64,000 bases of DNA, taken from assembly GCA_026989275.1 (NCBI GenBank), contig JALSJQ010000014.1:1-64000 (forward strand), read 5' to 3'. Below are positions 1-8,280 of this stretch, one piece after another; the first letter of the stretch is position 1; the number at the start of each line of letters is the position of its first letter. A model generated the notes under the pieces. That model had not been told where the DNA came from. It made no database searches and saw only the letters and a program-made list of their open reading frames with translations. A program made the position numbers and the translations under genes. The DNA is from Albidovulum sp. (GTDB taxonomy: Bacteria > Pseudomonadota > Alphaproteobacteria > Rhodobacterales > Rhodobacteraceae).

Positions 1-1
1 G

Positions 2-67
2 CCTGCCGAAATCATCGAGGGGGTTGAATTCAAGGACGGGATCAAGCAGGAAAAACATGCCGCCTGA
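2..67 (+). CDS. Possible 3' end of a gene entering from the left edge
   Basis: An open frame enters from the window edge and stops at a TGA at 65-67 after 21 codons, reading PAEIIEGVEFKDGIKQEKHAA at its end. The residue mix looks like a charged protein tail, but 21 codons are too few to identify a family. If real, it converges on and overlaps the tail of the minus-strand gene that ends at 42. It could equally be chance. Confidence 0.2.
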   Translation, partial: PAEIIEGVEFKDGIKQEKHAA

Positions 68-605
68 TCAGACCGTCACCAACTTTCGGGCATAGCTCCA
101 TCCAGAAAGAAGGTGGCATGTATGGACCGGCAATTCCAAACGTCGTGAATCCTGGGATGAAATCCCTGATGACGCCCGGCAGTTGCACACTTTCAATTGG
201 TGCGAACAACCGACCGACCTCACCTAGGTGCCCCGTCGCTTGGTATATGCCATTGGCCCAAGTCGAGCATATTTGCGAAGGGTTTGAAAAATTCCCAAAA
301 ACTGCGCAATCGTAATGTTGACCGACTTGTGATTTCACTGCGGAAAAGATCTTGTCAAACTGCGTTTTCGTAACGGGAACGCTGTGGGTTACATGCGTCC
401 TACTATCGAGCATACCATCTTCTCTTTTAACTATACCATCAGCAGTACTTCCCCAATCACGGACAAGAAGCCCAAGGCCGGGCGCGTTTTGGTTTGCTCC
501 GACGGTAAAAGAAATCCCCGGCCCTCAGAACGTAACGTTCATGTGTCCTGTCAAGGAACCGTTATCCGCTCCGTATACATTGAAATCAATTGAATAATTG
601 CTCAT
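42..605 (-). pseudogene. Permuted NlpC/P60-like protein broken by an in-frame TGA
   Basis: One reading frame runs from an ATG at 605 (its ATGA overlaps the upstream gene's stop) to TGA at 42-44, about 187 codons, interrupted only by a TGA at 527-525 (codon 27). The flanking residues read GHMNVTF-stop-GPGISFTVGAN, so a TGG-to-TGA change would restore a Trp. A His in a GH-hydrophobic strand (H21) before a Cys in ICSTWAN (C113) matches the order of permuted NlpC/P60 (papain-like) amidase folds, but this is by-eye recognition. Translation restarting at the ATG at 413 would give 123 residues without H21. AT-rich codons (AAT, TAT, ATT) set it apart from the chromosome downstream. Possible readings are a fresh nonsense mutation, a sequencing error or, less likely, readthrough. 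Confidence 0.5.
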
Positions 606-1270
606 CTGCCGAACTCCACCACATATATTTCGAACCCGTCGCAGTTCTGCTTGCTCCGCAGCACAAGTTTTTCGGCAGGCATAGCTGCCAGACCTTCAGA
701 CAAACCGGAATCGACAAGCAGAGGCCTGCGCAACACGGCGGGATTGAGCCCCTTGCCGGATTCCCGGAAAAGCGGTTCCGCATCGGCTGGAAGCATTGCA
801 GCGATCCAGAATTTCGCATGCGATGGCCGGCCGATCCCGGCCAGCCAACCTTCGAACGTCAAATACGTGCCCCCTTTGGGATAGTGCACGCGAAAGGGGA
901 AGTTACTGCCATCCGCCGGATCAATATCGCGAAAGCGAACCACACGGAAATCCGCGCAGGAGACGTTCTCGGGATTGGGCGGATAATAAGAGTGAGCGGT
1001 AGTTTCCAGTCCCACCGGCTCGACCTCTCCGGGGAGAAGGGCGGGCGTGTTCGGGCCTCTTTCATCCCATGACCGCCGGTAATCCTCCCAGCTCGACCAC
1101 CAGTAGGAATCCACAACAATTCTCCAGAAATCAAAGGCGACAGAACCGAAATCCCCCACTGCGTATACTTTTCCCAATCCAATGGCAGTGATGACCAAAA
1201 AAACATGTATCACTCTACTGACCTGCTTTCGCACGCCCATCATGAAGTCAAACGGATATAAGAAGTGCAT
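602..1270 (-). CDS. Hypothetical membrane-anchored or exported protein
   Basis: About 222 residues, unrecognised. A hydrophobic stretch (VIHVFLVITAIGLGKVYA) within the first 40 residues suggests a signal peptide or anchor; the rest is an aromatic-rich soluble domain with few cysteines. The ATG at 1270 sits behind GGCGGAAGTG; a GTG directly before it (1273) and an ATG at 1243 are alternatives. It overlaps the end of the upstream gene by about 20 bases, and its TGA overlaps the ATG of the broken gene downstream (ATGA), so all three were probably co-transcribed and translationally coupled. Codon use is less GC-biased than the core genes from 2618 onward. Confidence 0.6.
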   Translation of the reverse strand: MHFLYPFDFMMGVRKQVSRVIHVFLVITAIGLGKVYAVGDFGSVAFDFWRIVVDSYWWSSWEDYRRSWDERGPNTPALLPGEVEPVGLETTAHSYYPPNPENVSCADFRVVRFRDIDPADGSNFPFRVHYPKGGTYLTFEGWLAGIGRPSHAKFWIAAMLPADAEPLFRESGKGLNPAVLRRPLLVDSGLSEGLAAMPAEKLVLRSKQNCDGFEIYVVEFGR

Positions 1271-1850
1271 CACTTCCGCCCCCCAAAATGATCCAGGCGC
1301 AATCCCTTATGAAGCAGCCGGTCCCCTCATTCCTCTTCCAGCGCCCGGCCCCCAGAAGAACATGCGATATCGTCAGCCCCTTGCAGAAACCCTGCGGGTC
1401 TTCGCCGCTGAAGTTGACGGCAATTTCCGGCAGGCCGTCGGCGCGATCGACATGGCGGGTGTAGCAGTTCACCCCGATTCTGATTTCTCCGGGCGCCAAT
1501 TGCACCGGGCAATCCGGAATACCGGCCCCCAGTTCTTCCGCGATCGCCCTCAAGGCCTCGGGCACGCCCTTCAGTTCCGCAGGGTCGTAGGCAAGATCTC
1601 CGAACCAGACCAGAGTTGTGTTGTCGGGAATGATCTCCGCAGCAGCGCCCCGCACGATCACCGGCTTGTCGCGCACATCAAGCAGTGCGGCGAAACGCTT
1701 CACATCCGCCAGCCAGTCGCGGCTGGCATCGCTGTAAATGATGATCGTGGGAGGTCTGCGCATCTGCTGCGCGATGGCGGGCAATGCGGCAGCAAGCACC
1801 CCGACAAAGGCCAGCACAACAGCCCCGATCACACGTCCCCCGCCGACCAT
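1248..1850 (-). CDS. Hypothetical secreted protein, first gene of a three-gene set
   Basis: A 200-residue protein with a clear Sec signal peptide (VIGAVVLAFVGVLAAALPAIAQQ region) and a mature domain starting MRRPPTIIIYSDASRDW. Five cysteines in the mature part (IPDC, VNCY, GFCKG, TGCF, RDCA) could form disulfides in the periplasm. I do not recognise the family. The ATG at 1850 was chosen because GGGGGTGA precedes it at good spacing and the signal peptide begins there; the open frame extends upstream without protein-like sequence. It leads a tight set with the two genes below it on the minus strand. Confidence 0.6.
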   Translation of the reverse strand: MVGGGRVIGAVVLAFVGVLAAALPAIAQQMRRPPTIIIYSDASRDWLADVKRFAALLDVRDKPVIVRGAAAEIIPDNTTLVWFGDLAYDPAELKGVPEALRAIAEELGAGIPDCPVQLAPGEIRIGVNCYTRHVDRADGLPEIAVNFSGEDPQGFCKGLTISHVLLGAGRWKRNEGTGCFIRDCAWIILGGGSDALLISV

Positions 1851-2287
1851 GACGGAATCACCCCCACAGAACCATTCTTGTGAGTCATTTCGAGCAAGCG
1901 GGGGGGCTGTCAACGCGTTTTTCTCCTTCCGCGCGAGCGGCCGACACGAGCGCTTGGTGACCACGTCGATGAGGCGTTTCAGGTTCGGAAAACCCACCCG
2001 CCGCGCGCCCGAACCCAGGCTGGCGAATGTCCGACCCCGGTCGATTGTCGGCAAACGCGACCGCCATCGAAGTGTTCAGGTTGCGTTACAAAATAATGAC
2101 GTAATTTCAGTATCTTGCAAAAAAATTACCAAATCACCGCAGTCATGAGGTTCAGAGAAAAACGGCCCGGAGAGACCGATTTCGGGCATTTTGCGCCCTC
2201 CAAGGTGAACAGTCCACCGGCTAACCCTTGAAAACAACGGGAAAATTCGGGCGCGGCAGGTGCAGAGAAACATTCCTCACGGGACAG
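1851..2287 (-). other. Gene-free, AT-rich leader between tRNA-Ser and exported-protein cassette
   Basis: No convincing gene lies here. The stretch around 2085-2155 is far richer in A+T than anything else nearby (runs such as CAAAAAAATTACC). On the minus strand TTGGTA (2132-2127) and TGAAAT (2109-2104) are spaced by 17 bases and could be a sigma-70-type promoter for the cassette, though about 250 bases from the first start. The rest may be island-edge sequence next to the tRNA 3' end. I found no duplicated tRNA tail inside the window. Confidence 0.4.
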
Positions 2288-2377
2288 TGGCGGAGGAGGT
2301 GGGATTCGAACCCACGGTGGGGTTGCCCCCACGCCGGTTTTCAAGACCGGTGCATTCGACCGCTCTGCCACTCCTCC
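2288..2377 (-). tRNA. tRNA-Ser (anticodon UGA)
   Basis: The minus strand folds as a type II tRNA: acceptor GGAGGAG pairs with CTCCTCC, the anticodon stem-loop reads CGGTC-TTGAAAA-CCGG with TGA as anticodon, a long GC-rich variable arm follows, and GGTTCGAATCC forms the T arm. The discriminator G is followed by an encoded CCA at 2290-2288. It reads UCN serine codons. The unusual low-G+C cassette starts on its 3' side, the usual place for integrated islands. Confidence 0.97.
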
Positions 2378-2617
2378 CTGCGCTCCGCTTAGTCGATGAA
2401 GGCTGATTCTGGAACCGGCCATCCGCCGATGCCTCCACCGACCCGGCGCCACTGCCCGCCTTGCGGATGCCCTCCGGCCGATCCTGCGTCGAACGGGTGC
2501 TTGCCGACGCTCCCGACCGGAAAGATCGCCACCGTCCGGCGGGCCAATACGCTTCAATCACCGCCAGCCCCGTGATAATGTCGCCGCGGCAGGGTTCGAC
2601 AAGGGCAGGGAACGGGA

Positions 2618-3580
2618 ATGGCTGACAAATCAGGCACATCGTCACGACGGTATCGACTGTGGATCGGGGGAGCGGCCGCCCTCCTGCTGCTCTCCGCCTG
2701 CGAACCCCTCGGCGGGGCGTCCGGCAAGCCGGCAGACGAGCCCGTCACCGCCCCGCCGATCGACGCGCAAGGCCCCGCCACGCGGATCGTCGAGCGTGAC
2801 GTCGAAGCCCCCGAAATCTTCCACAAGAAGGCGCCGGGGCTCTGGGACGGGCGGCCGTCGCTCGGCGGGGTCTGGGTCGCGCATCCCGACGTGAAGGCCC
2901 CCGAACGCGTGCTCATCCGCAACGAGACCAACGGCAAGTTCGTCATCGGCGCCCTCTTCCGCCGCGAGCGCGACATGCCGGGCCCGGCCTTCCAGATCTC
3001 CTCCGATGCGGCCGCCGCGCTGGGCGTGCTCCCCGGCAAGCCCGTCCCCCTGAGCGTCACCGCCCTGCGCCGCAAGACGATCACCCTGCCCGAAACGGGA
3101 GGCAAGACCGGCCCGGTAGCGTCGCCGGCCAAGGCCGGAGCAGCGAGCGCCGAAGCCGGGAAGAGCGGCCCGCCGCGCGACGGCCGCCCGCCGGCACGGC
3201 CGGCCTCGAGCGGAACCGCTGACAAGACAGGCCGCCCCGTCAAGGCGGCCGAACCCACCGGAGCCGCCGCACGAGCGGCCGGTTCCCGCGCCGAAGCGTC
3301 CGCCGCCGGCTCAACCGTCAAACCCGGCGCGGCCAGGTCGGCCGCGCTTGCCAGGCCCTATGTGCAGGTCGGCATCTTCTCGATCGAAGCCAATGCGAAA
3401 CGCACCGCCCGGCTCCTCGAGGCCGAGGGCATCGTGCCGATCGTCAAGGCCCAGGAAAGCCGTGGTCGCCGGTTCTGGCGCGTTCTCGTCGGCCCCGCCA
3501 CCAATGCCCGGGAGCTGAAGATCCTGCTCGGGAAAGTGCGCAAGGCCGGTTTCCTCGACGCCTATCCCGTCTCCCGCTGA
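2618..3580 (+). CDS. SPOR-domain lipoprotein
   Basis: A 320-residue envelope protein. The first 28 residues form a lipoprotein signal with lipobox LSAC (Cys28), so it should be lipid-anchored at the outer or inner membrane. A middle region (about 65-165) with conserved RNETNGKFVIGALF and later an Ala/Pro/Lys-rich linker leads to a C-terminal SPOR domain (about 245-320, YVQVGIFSIEANAKRTARLL), the fold that binds denuded septal peptidoglycan glycans. It precedes a D,D-carboxypeptidase gene by 24 bases, consistent with a cell-wall role. The middle region resembles the beta-barrel part of RlpA-like proteins only loosely, so lytic activity is not claimed. Confidence 0.85.
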   Translation: MADKSGTSSRRYRLWIGGAAALLLLSACEPLGGASGKPADEPVTAPPIDAQGPATRIVERDVEAPEIFHKKAPGLWDGRPSLGGVWVAHPDVKAPERVLIRNETNGKFVIGALFRRERDMPGPAFQISSDAAAALGVLPGKPVPLSVTALRRKTITLPETGGKTGPVASPAKAGAASAEAGKSGPPRDGRPPARPASSGTADKTGRPVKAAEPTGAAARAAGSRAEASAAGSTVKPGAARSAALARPYVQVGIFSIEANAKRTARLLEAEGIVPIVKAQESRGRRFWRVLVGPATNARELKILLGKVRKAGFLDAYPVSR

Positions 3581-3604
3581 GCGCATGAGCACAGGCATGA
3601 GCAC

Positions 3605-4804
3605 ATGAACATGAAACGTCGATCCAGCGAAAGCGGCCCCATGAGACACGCCATGAAAGCCCTCTTCTTTCTCGTCGCCGTCCTGCCGTTTCTCTTCATG
3701 GCGGGCCCGGCCGCGGCTTTCGAGAGCCGGGCCCGGGCCGTTCACGTCATCGACATGAGCACCGGCCAGACGCTTCTTTCCAAGGAAGCCGACACGCCGC
3801 TGCCGCCGGCCTCGATGTCGAAGCTGATGACACTCAACATGCTGTTCGAAGCGCTGAAGGACGGGCGCGTGACCATGGACACCACCTTCCGCGTCTCGAA
3901 GCGGGCGGCGGCCATGGGCGGCTCGACGATGTTCCTGCGCGAGGGAGAGCGCGTTGCGGTGCGCGATCTCATCCCCGGCATCATCGTCAATTCCGGCAAT
4001 GACGCCTGCGTCACGGTGGCCGAGGGCCTCGCCGGCACCGAGGAAAATTTCGCCAGACTGATGAACGAGCGGGCCCGGGCGATAGGGCTCGAGCATTCCA
4101 GCTTCGTCAACGCTTCCGGCTGGCCGGATCCGGGGCAGCGCATGAGCATGCGCGATCTCGTCACCCTTGCAGAGCGGCTGATAACGGAATTTCCCGAATA
4201 CTACCCCTATTTCGCCATCAGGAAGTTCGCCTACAAGGGCCGGGCACCGGCCAATGCCCGCAACCGCAACCCGCTTCTGTGGATCGACGGCCTCGGCGCC
4301 GACGGGCTCAAGACAGGTCACACCCAGGAATCGGGATACGGCCTCGTGGGTTCCGCCAGGCAGGGGGAGCGACGCATCGTCTTTGCCATGACCGGCCTGC
4401 CCTCGGCCAGAGCCCGCGCCGAGGAAGGCGAACGGATCCTCAGCTGGGGCTTTCGCCAGTTCCTTCTCAAGGACGTTCTCGCACCCGATACGCCCCTGAG
4501 CGAGCTCGATGTCGCTCTCGGCGCGGCTTCCGCCGTACCCGTGGGCGTGAGCGAGAAGCTCCGCCTGCTCGTGCCGGCGACGGTGCGCGACAAGATCACC
4601 GTGCGCATCCGGCACAAGGCGCCGCTCATTGCCCCTCTGCGCAAGGGGGATGTCGTCGGCACACTGATCGTCGAGGTTCCCGGGCTCGAGCCCGTGACCC
4701 GGCCGCTGGTCGCTCTCGAGGACGTGCCCGAAGGCGGGCTGCTCGTCCGTCTCGGGGCCGCGGCCCGGATCCTGCTTCGGCGCGCGCTCGCGGCCGCAGG
4801 CTGA
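3605..4804 (+). CDS. dacC: D-alanyl-D-alanine carboxypeptidase (penicillin-binding protein 5/6 type)
   Basis: A 399-residue serine peptidase S11 that trims the terminal D-Ala from peptidoglycan pentapeptides in the periplasm. The three signature motifs are present: SMSK (Ser70, Lys73), SGN (130-132) and KTG (236-238). A signal peptide ends near AAAFE (residue 39), and a beta-rich C-terminal domain (about 290-385) matches the PBP5 C-terminal domain that positions the enzyme. ATGs at 3605, 3611 and 3641 are all possible starts; the last gives a more normal signal peptide. It lies two bases upstream of tmk. Confidence 0.93.
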   Translation: MNMKRRSSESGPMRHAMKALFFLVAVLPFLFMAGPAAAFESRARAVHVIDMSTGQTLLSKEADTPLPPASMSKLMTLNMLFEALKDGRVTMDTTFRVSKRAAAMGGSTMFLREGERVAVRDLIPGIIVNSGNDACVTVAEGLAGTEENFARLMNERARAIGLEHSSFVNASGWPDPGQRMSMRDLVTLAERLITEFPEYYPYFAIRKFAYKGRAPANARNRNPLLWIDGLGADGLKTGHTQESGYGLVGSARQGERRIVFAMTGLPSARARAEEGERILSWGFRQFLLKDVLAPDTPLSELDVALGAASAVPVGVSEKLRLLVPATVRDKITVRIRHKAPLIAPLRKGDVVGTLIVEVPGLEPVTRPLVALEDVPEGGLLVRLGAAARILLRRALAAAG

Positions 4805-4806
4805 CG

Positions 4807-5454
4807 ATGCCGGGCTTCTTCATCACCTTCGAGGGCATTGACGGGTCGGGCAAGAGCACCCAGGCCCGGCGCCTTGCCGAGGCGCTGAAGGCACGCGGAC
4901 TCCCCGTCACCCTCACCCGCGAACCCGGCGGCTCCGAAGGCGGCGAAGAGATCCGCCGTCTTCTGGTCGAGGGCGCACCGGGGCGCTGGTCGCCCGTCAC
5001 CGAGTTGCTCCTGTTCAACGCCGCCCGCCGCGACCATCTCGAGCGGCTCGTCGCGCCGCGCCTCGAGGCCGGAGAGATCGTCATCTCCGATCGCTTCGCC
5101 GATTCCACCCGTGTCTATCAAGGCGCGATCGACCCGTCCCTGCGTGCAATGGCCGAGGAGATCCACCGCCTCGCCATCGGCCGCGAAGCGGACCTGACCT
5201 TCCTCATCGACACCTCCCCCGATCTGGCGGCACGGCGCGGCAGGCCCGGCCGGGAAGACCGGTTCGAGGCCAAGGGCGACGCCTTCCAGAGGCGCCTTGC
5301 CGCCGCCTTCCGCGCCCTTGCCGAGGCCGAACCTGCGCGCATCGTCCGTATCGACGGCAACCGCCCCGCCGACGAGATCGCCGACGAGATCCTCCGCATC
5401 ACCCTCGCGCGGCTGCCGGCGCCCCTGGCCCGGAAGGGAGGCGGAAATGGCTGA
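4807..5454 (+). CDS. tmk: Thymidylate kinase
   Basis: A 215-residue cytosolic kinase converting dTMP to dTDP with ATP. The P-loop is FEGIDGSGKST near the N terminus, followed by the TREPGG motif and DRFADS for substrate binding; RRGRPGREDRFE is the lid region. The length is normal. The ATG lies two bases after dacC's stop, and the gene overlaps the next one (holB) by eight bases, so translation of the replication genes is coupled. Confidence 0.96.
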   Translation: MPGFFITFEGIDGSGKSTQARRLAEALKARGLPVTLTREPGGSEGGEEIRRLLVEGAPGRWSPVTELLLFNAARRDHLERLVAPRLEAGEIVISDRFADSTRVYQGAIDPSLRAMAEEIHRLAIGREADLTFLIDTSPDLAARRGRPGREDRFEAKGDAFQRRLAAAFRALAEAEPARIVRIDGNRPADEIADEILRITLARLPAPLARKGGGNG

Positions 5455-6547
5455 GGACGAACTGCCCGAGCCCGACCGCCGCGACGGGCTGCCCCATCCG
5501 CGCCACACGAGGCGGCTTTACGGGCAGGAGGGGGCGGCCCGCACCTTCCTCGAGGCGTGGCAAGCCGAACGGCTGCACCATGCCTGGCTCCTCACCGGGG
5601 CCGAAGGTGTCGGCAAGGCCACGCTCGCCTGGCAGCTCGCTCGCCAGCTTCTCGCCCATGATTCCCCCCCGGCCGAGCTCGCCCCGCTGCCGCCGGAGCA
5701 TCCCGTTGCGCGGCGGATCGCGGCCCTGTCCGAGCCGCGGCTCTTTCTCCTGCGCCGCCCCTGGGACAGCGAACGCAAACGCCTCAGGGCCGAAATTCCG
5801 GTGGACGAGGTGCGCCGGCTGCGCGACTTCCTCGCCCTTTCCGCAACCGATGGCGGGCGCCGGGTGGTCATCATCGACGCGGCCGACGAGCTCAACCGCA
5901 ACGCGGCCAACGCCCTGCTGAAGCTGCTGGAGGAACCCCCGAAGGGCACGGTGATGTTTCTCGTCTCCCATCAGCCGGCGCGGCTCCTGCCGACCATCCG
6001 TTCGCGCTGCCGCACCCTGCCGCTCCGCCCGCTGCCCGCCGGAGCGCTGGCGCAGGCCCTGCAGGAGGCGGGCGTGACGATCCCCGACGGGGCGGCAGAT
6101 GCGGTCGCCGCGCTCTCGGGCGGCTCCGTCGGCGCGGCCGGCTCGCTGATCGCAGGCGGCGGCCTCGATCTCTACCGCGATCTCGTCGCCCTTCTCTCCG
6201 GCTGGCCGCAACTCGATCGCGGGCGGCTCTCGGCTCTCTGCGCGAGCGTTGCGGGCATGCAGGGCGGAGAGCGTTTCGACCTTCTTCTCGCGCTCCTTCT
6301 CACCCTTATGCATCGGGCGGCGCTGACCGGGGCGGGACGGCCGCCGGCAGCGGAAGCCGCACCCGACGAAGCGGCGGTGCTGGCCCGCCTCGCGCCCGAC
6401 CCGGCGACCGGCCGCGCCTGGGCCGCACTTGCCGCCCGCAGCGCCGCCCGGGCACGCCACGGCCGCTCGGTCAACCTTGACCCCGCCCTTCTGCTCCTCG
6501 ATATCCTCCTCGAGAGCGAAACCATCGCCGCAACCAGCCCGGCCTGA
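5447..6547 (+). CDS. holB: DNA polymerase III subunit delta prime
   Basis: A 366-residue clamp-loader subunit. The N-terminal AAA+ domain has a P-loop (TGAEGVGKATLAWQ, about residue 47), and the region around 140-200 carries DAADELNRNAANALLKLLEEPP and an SRC motif (IRSRCRTLPL), the arginine-finger signature shared by delta prime and tau. The ATG at 5447 follows GGGAGGCGGAA inside the end of tmk. The zinc-binding cysteines of gamma/tau are absent, as expected for delta prime. The tmk-holB-tatD order is conserved across Rhodobacterales. Confidence 0.93.
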   Translation: MAEDELPEPDRRDGLPHPRHTRRLYGQEGAARTFLEAWQAERLHHAWLLTGAEGVGKATLAWQLARQLLAHDSPPAELAPLPPEHPVARRIAALSEPRLFLLRRPWDSERKRLRAEIPVDEVRRLRDFLALSATDGGRRVVIIDAADELNRNAANALLKLLEEPPKGTVMFLVSHQPARLLPTIRSRCRTLPLRPLPAGALAQALQEAGVTIPDGAADAVAALSGGSVGAAGSLIAGGGLDLYRDLVALLSGWPQLDRGRLSALCASVAGMQGGERFDLLLALLLTLMHRAALTGAGRPPAAEAAPDEAAVLARLAPDPATGRAWAALAARSAARARHGRSVNLDPALLLLDILLESETIAATSPA

Positions 6548-6569
6548 TGCCGAAAGGCGGGAGATACCC

Positions 6570-7433
6570 ATGAGAAACGACAGCAACACCCACGGGACGG
6601 ACACGCCGCCCGCCATCGTCGACAGCCATTGCCATCTCGATTTTCCCCAGTTCGCCGACGATCTCGAGGGCGTCATCGAGAGGGCCCGGGCGGCCGGCGT
6701 CACCCGCATGGTGACGATCGCGACTCACCGCGCCCGGCTCGACGCCAACCGGACCATCGCCGAAGCCCATGAGGGCGTGTTCCTCGCCGGAGGCATGCAT
6801 CCGCTCCACGTGCATGAGGAGCCGCCGATCTCGGTCGAGGAACTCGTCGCGATGGCACGGCACCCGAAATTCGTCGCCATCGGCGAAACCGGGCTCGATT
6901 ACCATTATTCGATGGAAACGAAGGATCTTCAGGCCGAAAGCCTGCGGGTGCATATCGAAGCGGCGCGAAGAACCGGCCTGCCGCTCATCATCCATTCCCG
7001 CGACGCCGACGACGACATGGCCCGCATCCTCACGGAAGAATACCGCGCAGGCCCCTTCTCCTGCGTCATGCACTGCTTCTCGTCGGGCCGGGCACTGGCG
7101 GAAACGGCCCTCGATCTCGGTTTCTATCTGTCGATGTCGGGCATCGTGACTTTCAGGAAATCCGAGGAGCTGCGCGCGATCTTCCGCGACGTGCCGCTCG
7201 AGCGGATCCTGGTAGAGACCGACGCGCCCTATCTCGCCCCCGTGCCCCATCGCGGCAAACGCAACGAACCGGCCTTCACCGCCCATACCGCGCGCATCGG
7301 CGCCGAGATCAAGGAAGTGGACTATCCGACCTTCGCTCGGGCGACGAGCGCGAATTTCGACCGGCTCTTCAGCCGCGCCGCCGCGCTGCTCCCGGCCGAT
7401 GCCGCTGCGCGGCAAGTTGCGAAGAGCGGCTGA
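6570..7433 (+). CDS. tatD: TatD family metal-dependent hydrolase
   Basis: A 287-residue TIM-barrel hydrolase of the YcfH/TatD group (nuclease or deoxyribonuclease activities are reported for the family). The metal ligands appear in order: DSHCHLD, an active-site Glu in AIGETGLDY, IIHSRDAD, MHCFSSG and the terminal ETDAPYLAP. The ATG at 6570 follows GGCGGGAG. An ATG-initiated product is preferred over any extension into holB. The next gene starts one base after the stop. Confidence 0.93.
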   Translation: MRNDSNTHGTDTPPAIVDSHCHLDFPQFADDLEGVIERARAAGVTRMVTIATHRARLDANRTIAEAHEGVFLAGGMHPLHVHEEPPISVEELVAMARHPKFVAIGETGLDYHYSMETKDLQAESLRVHIEAARRTGLPLIIHSRDADDDMARILTEEYRAGPFSCVMHCFSSGRALAETALDLGFYLSMSGIVTFRKSEELRAIFRDVPLERILVETDAPYLAPVPHRGKRNEPAFTAHTARIGAEIKEVDYPTFARATSANFDRLFSRAAALLPADAAARQVAKSG

Positions 7434-7434
7434 C

Positions 7435-8280
7435 ATGGCGCGGTTGCGGCTCACCATTCTCGGCTGTGGTTCCTCGGGGGGCGTGCCGCGGATCGGCAAC
7501 ATCTGGGGCGCATGCGACCCGACGAACCCGCGCAACCGCCGCCGCCGCTGTTCGCTGCTCGTCGAACGGTGCGCCGACACCGGAAGGACGACGCGGGCCC
7601 TGATCGACACCACCCCCGACATGCGCTGCCAGCTGCTCGACGCCGGCGTCGGGGAGCTCGACGCGGTGCTCTGGACCCATTCCCATGCCGACCATGTGCA
7701 CGGAATCGACGATCTGAGAATGGTGGTGATGAACCGCGGCGCCCGCCTGCCGGTCTGGGCCGATGCCGCCACTTCGGAAGCCCTGCTCGACCGCTTCGGC
7801 TACGTCTTCGTCCAGCCCGCGGGCAGCCCCTACCCGCCGATTCTCGAGCTGCACCAGATCGACGGCGAAGTGACGATCGAAGGGGCGGGCGGGCCGCTCG
7901 TCTTCACCCCGATACCGGTCCGACACGGCCGGATCGGGGCTCTGGGTTTCCGGGTCGGCAATGTCGCCTACATGCCCGACGTCTCCGCCATTCCCGACGA
8001 CAGCTGGCCGCTGCTCGAGGGGCTCGACTGCTGGATCCTCGACGCGCTGCGTCTCACCCCGCACCCGACCCATGCCCATCTCGACCTCGCCCTTGAATGG
8101 ATCGCCCGGGCAGACCCGGTGCGGGCGGTGCTCACCAACATGCATGTGGACATGGATCACGCCGCCACCGACAGGGCCACGCCCCCCCATGTCACCCCGG
8201 CCCATGACGGCATGGTGCTGGAGTTTCCGCTGGACGGCGCGGCCGAGGCCGGCGCATCCTCCCTGCCGGAGGCCTCATGA
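7435..8280 (+). CDS. MBL-fold metallohydrolase, PhnP-like
   Basis: A 281-residue metallo-beta-lactamase-fold protein. The canonical metal motif is THSHADHVHGID, with further ligands in PVRHGR and AHLDLALEW. The opening LTILGCGSSGGVPRIGN and cysteines near GACDPTNPRNRRRRCS match the PhnP/RNase-Z-like phosphodiesterase group found after tatD in this order of bacteria. The natural substrate is unknown; cyclic phosphodiesters are plausible from the family. The stop overlaps the next start as ATGA. Confidence 0.88.
   Translation: MARLRLTILGCGSSGGVPRIGNIWGACDPTNPRNRRRRCSLLVERCADTGRTTRALIDTTPDMRCQLLDAGVGELDAVLWTHSHADHVHGIDDLRMVVMNRGARLPVWADAATSEALLDRFGYVFVQPAGSPYPPILELHQIDGEVTIEGAGGPLVFTPIPVRHGRIGALGFRVGNVAYMPDVSAIPDDSWPLLEGLDCWILDALRLTPHPTHAHLDLALEWIARADPVRAVLTNMHVDMDHAATDRATPPHVTPAHDGMVLEFPLDGAAEAGASSLPEAS

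Noticed and set aside
500-527. Selenocysteine reading of the in-frame TGA
   Set aside because: No convincing SECIS-like stem-loop directly follows the TGA, the neighbouring residues favour Trp, and the other genes use TGA as a normal stop.
2126-2557. Protein-coding frames across 2290-2380
   Set aside because: They translate the tRNA-Ser sequence; the tRNA explains the conservation.
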